Shown here: one piece after another, positions 27,022 to 34,894 of the stretch | How positions within the stretch are numbered: position 1 is the stretch's first letter | How the letters are laid out: the number at the start of each line of letters is the position of its first letter | Assembly: GCF_020736365.1 (NCBI RefSeq) | Contig: NZ_CP085988.1 | Coordinates: forward strand, 603,501 to 667,500 | From: Clostridium sp. M62/1 | GTDB lineage: Bacteria; Bacillota; Clostridia; Lachnospirales; Lachnospiraceae | Length of the DNA: 64,000 nt | Direction of reading: 5' to 3' | The notes under the pieces: model-generated | Database searches by the model: none | What the model was told of the DNA's origin: nothing | The model's input: only the letters and a program-made list of their open reading frames with translations | Made by a program: the position numbers and the translations under genes

Positions 27022-28215
27022 ATGAAGAAATACACAGACGTTGACATCGTTGCGGAGCTGAAGAAGCTCGTGGACAGTCATGTAGACAGCTACAAGGAAG
27101 ACTTCGACATCGACAAGCGTATCATCCGCCGCGCTGCCGAAAGCCAGAATCCCGAGGATAAGACGCTGATGTGGTTCTGCCGTCCGCATGGAACGCACTG
27201 CCTCAATGAAAATCAGGTCTTTATTCAGGGAACGCGAGATCACAACACCTTCCGTTTCTATGCGGAACAGACCTACGACGAGTGCATTGCCCGCGTCATC
27301 GTCCCAAAAGCCGTCAAGCGTGGCAAGGTGTTCGGGGATGTCTTTGAGATCAACTACAGGGAACAGGCGGCAAATGTGGCGCAGAACTCGGTTGCGCCGG
27401 ATCATGACCGGCTGACCTTCGCAGACGGCTTTGTGCTGGACGCACCCTGCCGCAGCAGCTTCGATGCAGCAATGGCTCTGGTCGGTGAGCATGGCGGCGT
27501 CAAAACTCACCAGACGCTCCCGAAGGACGCGGATGCTCTGGCGGAAGTGCTGTCCAAGCAGAAAACCCGCCGTGACAGACTGCCGGATGCAGAAAAGACA
27601 GAGGCACTTTTGCCTCTGCCCGTCGCAGAACTTCGGAAGTATGAGGCGGTCAAAAAGGCGCATCCGGACGCGCTGGTCTGTTTTGCCCAGAACGGCTATT
27701 TTGAGCTGTACGGCAAGGACGCGGAAAAAGCTGCGCCCTTGCTCGGCACAAAGCTCCTTAAGAAGAAGGTACGCGGCAAGCCCTCCATGCCGGTGACCGG
27801 CTTCCGTGAAACCGCATGGGTAGCCGGTTCTCACAAGCTCTGGAAATCCGGCGCAGATGTCTTTCTCAGCAAGGACGGCGAGACCTTCAAGGAACTCAAA
27901 GCCGCAGATTACATTCCTGTCGGCGCGACACTGAATGTGGACGGGATCAGGTGCAGAATCGACGCGGTTGATTTTGCCGCCGATGAAGTCCAACTGACCA
28001 ATATTGAGGACAAGAACAGACCGATCCGCTTTTCTGAAAGCATTCAGTATGTCCGCTCGTATGTGGAGGATGCCGGAACTGCCATCTACGACACCATCCC
28101 GAAGAAGCCTGCTGCCCGTGAATCCATCCGCGACAAGCTGAAATCCGCACAGAAAACACAGCCGCCCCACACACCAAAGGCGCAGAAATTGAAAGGAAAG
28201 GATATGGAACTCTGA
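27022..28215 (+). CDS. Protein with MutS domain-I-like segment and shared C-terminal tail
   Basis: A 397-aa protein. Residues 1-200 are not recognised. Residues 207-290 closely resemble the mismatch-recognition domain I of MutS: KKAHPDALVCF, then GYFELYGKDAEKAAPLL, then PSMPVTGF, matching the order LKAQHPE / GDFYELF / IPMAGIP in MutS. The Phe of the F-x-E motif is replaced by Tyr here. No ATPase or clamp domain follows, so this is not a mismatch-repair MutS. The end carries the basic tail SIRDKLKSAQ...DMEL shared with three neighbours. It may bind DNA during transfer (inference). Confidence 0.7.
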   Translation: MKKYTDVDIVAELKKLVDSHVDSYKEDFDIDKRIIRRAAESQNPEDKTLMWFCRPHGTHCLNENQVFIQGTRDHNTFRFYAEQTYDECIARVIVPKAVKRGKVFGDVFEINYREQAANVAQNSVAPDHDRLTFADGFVLDAPCRSSFDAAMALVGEHGGVKTHQTLPKDADALAEVLSKQKTRRDRLPDAEKTEALLPLPVAELRKYEAVKKAHPDALVCFAQNGYFELYGKDAEKAAPLLGTKLLKKKVRGKPSMPVTGFRETAWVAGSHKLWKSGADVFLSKDGETFKELKAADYIPVGATLNVDGIRCRIDAVDFAADEVQLTNIEDKNRPIRFSESIQYVRSYVEDAGTAIYDTIPKKPAARESIRDKLKSAQKTQPPHTPKAQKLKGKDMEL

Positions 28216-28216
28216 T

Positions 28217-28432
28217 ATGAAGAACTTTACTGTGGAAGAAATCAACCTGATGTGCTGCTTCAACACGTCCAGCCGGAAGCGGCTGATCGACGATATGAAG
28301 AGCGTCACCCTGAATGACATGGACGGCGAGATCGCAGAGCTGATGTACAAGACCGTCCGGAAGCTCGAAGCCATGACCGACGCGGAGTTTGAGGAACTGT
28401 ATATCATGCCGGACGGCATGGTGGATGACTGA
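28217..28432 (+). CDS. Transposon-transfer assisting protein (TTRAP-like)
   Basis: A 71-aa protein whose pattern (FTVEEINLMCCF, then SRKRLIDDM, then LEAMTDAEFEEL) matches the small TTRAP family seen in conjugative transposons. The molecular role is not known. It starts 2 bp after the preceding stop, so coupling with the MutS-I-like gene is likely. Confidence 0.7.
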   Translation: MKNFTVEEINLMCCFNTSSRKRLIDDMKSVTLNDMDGEIAELMYKTVRKLEAMTDAEFEELYIMPDGMVDD

Positions 28433-28445
28433 AAGGAGGATGCCT

Positions 28446-30218
28446 ATGCCCGTATTAGACGGTGATTTTGAAGCCTTCGTCACGAACCTTGGCAAGTACA
28501 ACGAGGGGATGCTGGTCGGTGAATGGGTGAAGTTCCCGACAACCGAAGAAGAGATGCAGAAGGTCTTTGAGCGCATCGGGATCGGCAAGCAGGACGAGTT
28601 CGGTCAGCCCTATGAAGAGTGGTTTATCACTGACTACGAATGCCCAATCTACGGCGTCCAGAAGATGCTTGGCGAGTACGAGAGTCTTGATAAGCTCAAC
28701 TATCTCGCCGCCTTGATTGACGAGCTTTCCCTGAGCGATCAGGAAAAGCTCGTTGCCATTATGGAGGCTGGCTGCGATGAGGTCAGCGACATCGACGATC
28801 TCATCAACCTGACGTTCAATCTGGACTGCTACGACATCATGCCCGGTATCAACGACGAATCCGACCTCGGCTACTATTACGCCCACGAAGCCGGTATCTA
28901 CTCTGAAAAGGATCTCGGTCCTCTGGCAAACTACATCGACTATGAACGCTATGGGCGCGACATTGCGATGGATGAGCAGGGGCGATTCACCGATGAGGGC
29001 TATGTCCGTGTCGCAAGCGAGAGGTGGGACAGGCAGTTTGACGGTGAGCTTGATGACATTCCCGATGAATACCGGATTACCGGCTCAGGGGAAGCCGCCG
29101 AGCGTGACAGCACCATCGCCGTTCTCGTCGTTGAGCCGGGAAAGGAGCCTTATGTGAAGGAGATTGACTCCGGTCTGGAGTCCTTGCAGCATGAGGTCGG
29201 CGGCTGCATCGAGGCGATTTACCCCTACGAAGACCCGGTTGCCTTAGTCTGTAATGAGGAAGGCAAGCTGGAAGGTCTGCCCCTGAACCGCGCTCTGCGA
29301 GATGAGGACGGTGACATCTACGACGTTGTTGCCGGAACATTCATGGTAGTCGGCTTGACGGATGACAGCTTCGGTTCTCTGACCGTAGAGCAGATGCAGA
29401 AGTTCTCTGACCACTTCAAAGTGCCGGAGCAGTTTGTCAAGCTGGGCGATAAGATTGTGGCGATTCCCATGATCTCGAAGGAGCAGCAGAAGCAGGAAAG
29501 CATCGAGCAGAAGGACTTTGAGATGAATGCCGACACTTCCGGTCTGACGGTTGCCGGTCACATCGGGACGTGGCACACCATTGACCAGCACGAAGTCGGC
29601 GGTCACAGCTTTTATCTGATGGAGCATGACACCTACGGCGATGAAGCTGCCTGTATCATTGTCGATGAGCGCGGCAAGCTCGTCCTCGATGATGTCTACA
29701 ACGGCTTTGACGATGACACGCTCCGCCTTCTCGACCTTGAGGTCAAGGAAGTGCCGGAAATGCCCGATCCCGCGCTCTCCGTTCAGGATATGAAGGACTA
29801 CGGCTACGCATGGGCTGGCGTTCTTCCCGCCGGTCAGGAGGCGGCTGAGAAGGCTTTGGAGAAGGGGTGCGAGGTTTACCGTCTATATTCCGATAATACC
29901 GAGGGCTTGTGCGTGGATGCAAAAGAGATTGCCGATCATGCGGCAAAGGGCGGAATGCTCGGTATCAGCAAGGAAAGCTGGATGGCAGCTCTTGAGAAGG
30001 AAAACTACCTCAAGGCGGCGGAGATGTCGATGGAGGATGACTACGGCATGATTGACGGAATCATCAACAACGGTCCGAAGGAGGACAAGACCGCAGAGGT
30101 CAAAGCCCCCGAAAGGGTCGAAAAGTCCTCCATCATGGACAGGCTCAAGTCTGCAAAGGCTGAAAAGCAGAAGGAATGCTGCCCTCCCAAAAAGCACAAA
30201 GGAGAGATTGAGCTGTGA
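28446..30218 (+). CDS. ArdA / DUF3846 / LPD-type fusion anti-restriction protein
   Basis: A 590-aa fusion. Residues 1-170 match ArdA (LGKYNEGMLVGEWV, then LNYLAALIDEL), an acidic DNA mimic that inhibits type I restriction enzymes. Residues 222-305 resemble DUF3846 (VLVVEPGKEPYVKEID...). Residues 370-430 resemble an LPD-type polyvalent-protein domain, and residues about 440-560 a DUF4316-type region. The protein ends in the basic tail SIMDRLKSAKA...IEL. It starts at ATG 28446 behind AAAGGAGGATGCCT; a frame back to 28389 lies in the previous gene. Very acidic overall, as expected for a DNA mimic. Confidence 0.82.
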   Translation: MPVLDGDFEAFVTNLGKYNEGMLVGEWVKFPTTEEEMQKVFERIGIGKQDEFGQPYEEWFITDYECPIYGVQKMLGEYESLDKLNYLAALIDELSLSDQEKLVAIMEAGCDEVSDIDDLINLTFNLDCYDIMPGINDESDLGYYYAHEAGIYSEKDLGPLANYIDYERYGRDIAMDEQGRFTDEGYVRVASERWDRQFDGELDDIPDEYRITGSGEAAERDSTIAVLVVEPGKEPYVKEIDSGLESLQHEVGGCIEAIYPYEDPVALVCNEEGKLEGLPLNRALRDEDGDIYDVVAGTFMVVGLTDDSFGSLTVEQMQKFSDHFKVPEQFVKLGDKIVAIPMISKEQQKQESIEQKDFEMNADTSGLTVAGHIGTWHTIDQHEVGGHSFYLMEHDTYGDEAACIIVDERGKLVLDDVYNGFDDDTLRLLDLEVKEVPEMPDPALSVQDMKDYGYAWAGVLPAGQEAAEKALEKGCEVYRLYSDNTEGLCVDAKEIADHAAKGGMLGISKESWMAALEKENYLKAAEMSMEDDYGMIDGIINNGPKEDKTAEVKAPERVEKSSIMDRLKSAKAEKQKECCPPKKHKGEIEL

Positions 30219-30436
30219 GCAGAAGTCAGAAATGGAGACAGGAGTGGTCGTTCTTCATCGGGGACAGCGGACGCCGGAAGTATAACCGCGTCTGCGTCCG
30301 CTGCGTCCATAGCTGCAAGCAGAGTTTCCGTGCCGATCTCATCGCCTGTCCGCACTTCTCCCGCAAGGCATCGCAGTGTAGACAGTTAGGGGTCAAAATA
30401 GCCTGTGATTGCAAGCCTCAGAGCGGCGCAAATTGA
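30215..30436 (+). CDS. Small basic Cys-containing protein, last gene of the transfer operon
   Basis: A 73-aa frame starting at GTG 30215 that overlaps the preceding stop (GTGA). It is basic and has Cys pairs (VCVRCVHSCKQ) that could bind zinc. The first 50 residues look conserved in character (KWRQEWSFFIGDSGRRKYN), while the C-terminal 20 residues look like run-on, so the gene may be 3'-altered. No function assigned. Confidence 0.5.
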   Translation: MSRSQKWRQEWSFFIGDSGRRKYNRVCVRCVHSCKQSFRADLIACPHFSRKASQCRQLGVKIACDCKPQSGAN

Positions 30437-30532
30437 TCAACCTAAGTGATTGTATTCCCTGCGCAGTTTCTTCTTTAGCTCGGAAATAAGTGTCGATTTC
30501 GGCACTTGTTTGAATGCCCGGAAAACGAACCA

Positions 30533-30583
30533 AGAGCCTCTGTCGATGCCCGGTTTGGGTATCGGCAGAGGCTCTTTTTTTGT
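30533..30583 (+). terminator. Terminator ending the transfer module
   Basis: Ten-base-pair stem AGAGCCTCTG (30533-30542) with CAGAGGCTCT (30566-30575) and a run of seven T. It follows a smaller hairpin AAGTG...CACTT near 30489-30508. Confidence 0.85.
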
Positions 30584-30614
30584 ATCTTTTCTGTAAATAC
30601 CGTCGAAATCACAC

Positions 30615-30640
30615 GCTAATGCAGAGAGACGCTATTAGCG
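30615..30640 (+). promoter_or_regulatory. Candidate operator upstream of an Xre regulator
   Basis: CGCTAAT (30615-30621) faces ATTAGCG within CGCTATTAGCG (30630-30640), itself an 11-bp palindrome. A TATAAT at 30668-30673 lies downstream, 38 bp before the regulator start, so autoregulation is plausible. Confidence 0.4.
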
Positions 30641-30710
30641 TTTCTGTATAACTATGCCTCTAACCCATATAATTACCATGAGCGTTATAGAAAAGGTGTA
30701 GGTATGCACT

Positions 30711-31046
30711 ATGATTGACAAACGAATAGGTAAACGAGTAAAACAATGCCGGGAACGCCTCGGAATCTCGCAAGAAGAGCTTGCGGAAAAGACCGGGCTG
30801 ACTGCAAATTATATTTCTACGGTTGAACGTGGTATGTCGTTCCCTCGCTGTGAGAAATTGATCATTCTTCTCAATGGGCTTGAGGTTTCGGCTGACGCGA
30901 TCTTCTGTGATGTCCTAGAGCATTCGACAAGCTATAAATCGTCTGAACTCTCAGAGAAACTTGCTTCGTTGTCTCCGCAAGCGCAGAAGCGCATTTTGCA
31001 GATGGTCGAGCTGATGATCCAACAGGAAACGGCAGATAATGGCTGA
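30711..31046 (+). CDS. Xre-family transcriptional regulator
   Basis: A 111-aa protein. Residues 6-62 form a Cro/CI-type helix-turn-helix (GKRVKQCRERLGISQEELAEKTG ... YISTVERG). The C-terminal 40 residues are helical (LAEKLASLSPQAQKRILQMVELM) and likely mediate dimerisation. It stands alone between two terminators with palindromic sites upstream, so it probably controls its own gene and perhaps the transfer operon. Confidence 0.9.
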   Translation: MIDKRIGKRVKQCRERLGISQEELAEKTGLTANYISTVERGMSFPRCEKLIILLNGLEVSADAIFCDVLEHSTSYKSSELSEKLASLSPQAQKRILQMVELMIQQETADNG

Positions 31047-31054
31047 ATACGTCA

Positions 31055-31086
31055 TGGGCTGTGTGATTTTTTCACGCAGCCTTTTT
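31055..31086 (+). terminator. Terminator after the Xre gene
   Basis: GGCTGTGTGA pairs with TCACGCAGCC around a T-rich loop, followed by TTTTTT. Confidence 0.8.
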
Positions 31087-31128
31087 TCTTTCCTTATTTC
31101 GACAGAATCTTGCATATCTCCGTGCTAT

Positions 31129-31169
31129 ACTATGTATTAGAGATATAGAAACAGTCTCTAATACATAGT
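31129..31169 (+). promoter_or_regulatory. Perfect 15-bp inverted repeat before the SLOG gene
   Basis: Arms 31129-31143 and 31155-31169 are perfectly complementary with an 11-nt spacer. The left arm begins inside a TATACT box (31126-31131) and the right arm ends 2 nt before the GGAG of the next gene. It could be an operator or a hairpin controlling translation. Confidence 0.6.
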
Positions 31170-31175
31170 CAGGAG

Positions 31176-31703
31176 ATGAAAAAGAGAATGAAGACCTGTG
31201 CTTTTACCGGGCATCGACCGCAAAACCTCCCGTTTGGTTTCAACGAGGAAGACGAATGCTGCATAAACCTCAAAAAAACTCTCAGAGAGCAAATCATCAA
31301 TCTCATTGAAAATGAAGGTGTCACGCACTTTATATCCGGAATGGCAATCGGTGTAGATATGTATGCCGCCGAGATCGTGCTTGATTTGAAGGCTCGTTAT
31401 CCCAACATTACACTTGAAAGTGCTATTCCCTGCGAAACTCAGGCGGTCAAATGGTCGATGGCACAGCGAGAACGCTATTATGACATTGCTGCGCGGTGCG
31501 ATAAGGAAACCATGCTCCAAAGCCGCTATTCGCCCGACTGCATGGACAAGCGCAACCGTTATATGGCTGATCATGCGGATGTCCTGATCGCGGTTTGGGA
31601 TGGAAGCCCCAGCGGAACCGGAAAGACGGTCAGATATGCTCATCAGCAGGGTAAATCTGTTACGGTCATTGACCCGGTTTCCCTTGATGTCACACAAGAA
31701 TAA
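31176..31703 (+). CDS. SLOG-domain protein (YpsA/DUF1273 type)
   Basis: A 175-aa protein of the SLOG Rossmann-like superfamily. The start TCAFTGHRPQNLPFG and the segment ISGMAIGVDMYAAEIVLDL are the nucleotide-binding motifs; DVLIAVWDGSPSGTGKTVRYA is the conserved C-terminal strand and helix. SLOG proteins bind nucleotides or nucleotide-derived signals, and some act in phage defence, but this subgroup has no set role. The start may be ATG 31176 or ATG 31188. It borders the restriction island. Confidence 0.82.
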   Translation: MKKRMKTCAFTGHRPQNLPFGFNEEDECCINLKKTLREQIINLIENEGVTHFISGMAIGVDMYAAEIVLDLKARYPNITLESAIPCETQAVKWSMAQRERYYDIAARCDKETMLQSRYSPDCMDKRNRYMADHADVLIAVWDGSPSGTGKTVRYAHQQGKSVTVIDPVSLDVTQE

Positions 31704-31927
31704 GGCAAATAATTTCCCCTCTGAATTAAGCATTGTGAAAACCGTAAATATACTTACGATAGCGAATACACATTGCGCTGAACAGTGATTATTGGAAACG
31801 TGTACGGCGTATGCTGCCCCGTGAACTTTTCCACGGAATGCACTGAGATTTCACGGCTTCGCAAAATGGAAAGCGCCACCCTATGAACAGTCCTTCGTTG
31901 GGAGAAAATTAAATCGCTGGAAACGGG

Positions 31928-31975
31928 AATGCCCCGGCACTGTGCATCTGGCACAGCGCCGGGGGCATTTTTTCA
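31928..31975 (+). terminator. Strong hairpin terminator between SLOG gene and recombinase
   Basis: Long GC-rich stem (AATGCCCCGGC...CTGTGC with GCACAG...GCCGGGGGCATT) followed by TTTTTT on the plus strand. It separates plus-strand transcripts from the minus-strand recombinase. The stretch 31704-31927 has no gene that I can support. Confidence 0.8.
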
Positions 31976-32923
31976 TCACAAGAGGTCATTCAGAAGATTC
32001 ATACACTTAACCTTCTGTTGGAGATTTGCACTCCCGTACACATTCAGGGTAAAAGATACATTCTTATGTCCGAGAATTTCAGAAAGGGACTTTATATCAA
32101 ACTCCGGTATCTCGATTGCTCTAACTGCGAATGTATGCCGGATCTCATGAAACTTCACTTTCTCCAATCCGTTCCGCTTCAAGAAACGTGTGAAAAACTG
32201 CCGATATGTTCTCGGCTCGGTTGGCTTGGTCTTGCCCGTGAGGAAATAGTGGTTCGGGTTTTCCGCGTAAAACTTCTTGATGATATTCATGAGAAGAGAC
32301 GGAACAGGAATCGTTCGAGCGGAGGTCTTCGTTTTCGGCGGTCCTATATGAAGATACGATTCTCCTTTCTTCTTGTCGTAGATACGCTGGACGGTTTTGT
32401 TGATGCTGATGGTCTTGTCCGTCAGCGAAATGTCCCTCATCTGCAAGCCGCACAGCTCGCCTATCCGGACTCCGGTAAACAATGCAATCAGAATCCCCGC
32501 TGTCTTCCGGTTCAAGTCCATGTAGATACACTGGATTAGAGCTTGCTCTTGATCTTTTGAGAGAGAAACTACTTTCTTGATGCCAAGCTCTTTTGGGTAT
32601 TCGATTAAGTCCCAGTTCAGGAGTGGAATAGCCCGTTCCTTGTAGGCATACTCCATTGACAGCCGGAGAACGAGGATAACATCCCTTATCGTCTTCACGG
32701 TAAGTCCTCCGGTCTTATCCAAGCGTCCAGCATTGTAGAGATAGGAAATGTAACTCTGGATGTCCGCTTCGGTGATGCTGCCAATCTTGCGCTTGCCGAA
32801 ATACGGGATCAGGTGATTTTCGGCAATCAGCGTAAAACTGGCATGGGTTGACGGCGTGATCATGGGCTTCTTTTGATTTAGCCATGTGTTCACAAGCGTC
32901 TTGAATTGTGTATTGTTAGTCAT
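31976..32923 (-). CDS. Tyrosine recombinase next to the hsdS cassettes
   Basis: A 315-aa phage-integrase-family recombinase. The N-terminal SAM-like core-binding domain covers residues 1-115; the catalytic residues are visible as the Arg in FTGVRIGELCGL, HEIRH, the LGHKN box and the nucleophile Tyr in LNVYGS. I chose ATG 32923 because GGAGGTGG lies 6 nt upstream; the frame extends 7 codons further. The first 58-bp repeat of the hsdS locus lies 55 bp upstream, so this enzyme most likely inverts the hsdS cassettes, as related recombinases do beside other shufflable type I loci. Confidence 0.9.
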   Translation of the reverse strand: MTNNTQFKTLVNTWLNQKKPMITPSTHASFTLIAENHLIPYFGKRKIGSITEADIQSYISYLYNAGRLDKTGGLTVKTIRDVILVLRLSMEYAYKERAIPLLNWDLIEYPKELGIKKVVSLSKDQEQALIQCIYMDLNRKTAGILIALFTGVRIGELCGLQMRDISLTDKTISINKTVQRIYDKKKGESYLHIGPPKTKTSARTIPVPSLLMNIIKKFYAENPNHYFLTGKTKPTEPRTYRQFFTRFLKRNGLEKVKFHEIRHTFAVRAIEIPEFDIKSLSEILGHKNVSFTLNVYGSANLQQKVKCMNLLNDLL

Positions 32924-32977
32924 AATGACCACCTCCACGAACATTATCCGGTGGAGGGATAATCAGGGCATTAACAC

Positions 32978-33035
32978 CCTCAAGTAACGGTCTTGAGAAG
33001 CGTCCGAAGCTCCGCTTTCCGGGCTTCGATGAGCC
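32978..33035 (+). repeat. 58-bp hsdS recombination repeat, copy 1
   Basis: Identical to 34837-34894 and inverted relative to 37172-37229. It contains CTCAAG-TAACGGT-CTTGAG (32979-32997), the layout of a tyrosine-recombinase core site, and a second CGAAGC/GCTTCG pair. It encodes the HsdS N-terminus (SSNGLEKRPKLRFPGFDEP). Confidence 0.9.
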
Positions 33036-34173
33036 ATGGCAGACAACCTTGTTATCATCCGTATTTGCAAAGAACACTCAGAAAAATACAGATGGGCGAA
33101 TAACTAATGTTATCTGTAACTCGGCAAAGCAGGGCTTGATACCACAGCGCGAATACTTTGACAAGAACATCGCCAACAGCGACAATACCAACGGATATTA
33201 CATCATTGAGGAAAATGACTTCGTTTATAATCCTCGCAAATCAGCCGACGCTCCATACGGTCCTATAAGTAGCTACAAATATACCGAAGCTGGTATTGTC
33301 TCACCGTTGTACCTTTGCTTTAGAGCTAAGAAAGAGATCAATCCTGCGTTCTTTGAATGGTATTTCCGGTCTTCTGCGTGGCATAGGTATGTGTATATGT
33401 CCGGTGACAGCGGAGCAAGACATGACAGAGTTAGCATAAAGGATGACACCTTCTTTGCTATGCCGATCAATATTCCGTCTGCTCACGAGCAAGCGCAAAT
33501 CGCCATTTTCCTTGAGAGAATTGAACAGAGAATTGAAATGCAACGCGCTCTGGTTGATAGCCTCAAGAAGTATAAAAGAGGTGTCGTTGCGGCTATTTTT
33601 TCACATCAGCTAAAGTTCTCTGATGCAACCGGAAACCCATATCCAGAATGGACATCCTGCACGCTACAAGACGCAGTGGATTTTCTGGACGGACAGCGTA
33701 AACCGCTTGAAAGTGCGGACAGAGCCAAACGGCAAGGACAGTATCCATATTACGGCGCATCGGGCATAATAGACTATATTGACGATTTCATCTTCGATGA
33801 GCCGCTGCTCCTTCTTGGTGAAGATGGGGCAAATATACTTAATCGCAGTACGCCATTGTGTTTTATCGCGGAAGGTAAATATTGGGTAAACAACCATGCT
33901 CATGTAATGCGACCTAAAGCGGGGCAGAACATCAAATTTCTTTGTGAGCTACTTGAAAGTCTCGATTATACACGCTATAACACTGGCACGGCACAACCTA
34001 AGTTAAACCAAGATAAGTGCCGTAGAATTGGGCTTGCTTTACCCGTTTACGAAGAACAATGTCACATTGCTGATTTCCTGTCTGCCTTTGACCAAAGGAC
34101 AGACAAAGCGCAAAGCATTCTTGATTATCTGCTTTCAAATAGAGATGGTCTATTACAGCAGCTCTTTATATAA
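32980..34173 (+). pseudogene. hsdS: Silent full-length hsdS cassette A (no start codon)
   Basis: An intact frame of 397 residues with two target-recognition domains and the central LKKYKRG region, but without an initiation codon or ribosome site; it begins inside the 58-bp repeat. The first domain (NTDGRITNVICNSAKQGLIP...) is homologous to the second domain of the expressed hsdS at 36007, showing a recognition domain in a different position. It can be expressed only after inversion behind hsdM. Its 3' end overlaps that of the half cassette, in convergent orientation. Confidence 0.88.
33562..33581 (+). repeat. Central hsdS repeat, cassette A
   Basis: Encodes LKKYKRG. The same 20 bp occurs at 35394-35413 and, inverted, at 36626-36645; 16 of the 20 are kept in the half cassette (34704-34719). 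It begins with CTCAAG, the half-site seen in the 58-bp repeats, and could support exchange of the second recognition domain. Confidence 0.75.
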
Positions 34174-34726
34174 AAAGCCGTTGCATCAAACCTGATTTTA
34201 GCTGGATGAGTTTTTCCATGTAGGTATCTTGCGTTCCAATAATTCGATCCAGAGATTCAAGACTTCTTGTAATGAGCAGTTGTGCCTTGTAAGCGATGAC
34301 TGGAGACTGTATCTTTTTCAGTTGTCCACCTGTAACAAGTGGTTGCCCTGAGCCAAAAATTAGTTTGTGTAGATCGAAGTTTTCTAAGAAATATGCGAGA
34401 AACTTCGGATGAATGGTATTTTCTTTGACGCGGATTACGAGCGTGTTATCAGTTACTCCACATCTTCCAGAAAAAAAGTTTACCTTTCCTGCATTTGCCC
34501 CGACACGGGCTACCATGACAATATCTCCATCATGCTCAATAGTGTTTGTCATTCCCACAATACCCGTTGATCCAAATAAAGGGTATCTGCCATTAGATTC
34601 ATTCACGGTTGTGCGACCAGAGGATATTGATATGCACAAATCAGATAATGGTAATTGGTAATGCGCCTCGCTCATTACTTTCTCGAAAACCAACTTAATA
34701 AGTCCTCTTTTATACTTCTGATCAAG
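34166..34726 (-). pseudogene. hsdS: Half hsdS cassette (second recognition domain only)
   Basis: A 186-residue frame that starts at the central KYKRG region and ends with the usual HsdS C-terminus (MQRLFI). It carries one target-recognition domain (SISSGRTTVNESNGRYPLF...) unlike those of the other cassettes. It lacks the N-terminal half and start. An open frame continues leftward through the neighbouring 58-bp repeat only by chance. It serves as a donor of a fourth second-position domain. Confidence 0.82.
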
Positions 34727-34753
34727 CAAGCAGAAATAGCTATATGACAGACG

Positions 34754-34798
34754 AAATCCCTTGCAATAGCGGAAAATCTCTGCTACTGCAAGGGATTT
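34754..34798. terminator. Symmetric hairpin between the half cassette and cassette B
   Basis: A perfect 12-bp stem (AAATCCCTTGCA, 34754-34765, with 34787-34798). It may block transcription into the silent cassettes. Confidence 0.5.
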
Positions 34799-34836
34799 TA
34801 CTTTTGGTTCATACCGGAATGAGGTCTGAAAATAGA

Positions 34837-34894
34837 CCTCAAGTAACGGTCTTGAGAAGCGTCCGAAGCTCCGCTTTCCGGGCTTCGATGAGCC
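34837..34894 (+). repeat. 58-bp hsdS recombination repeat, copy 2
   Basis: Same as copy 1 at 32978. Recombination with the inverted copy at 37172-37229 would flip about 2.4 kb and place cassette B behind hsdM. Confidence 0.9.
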
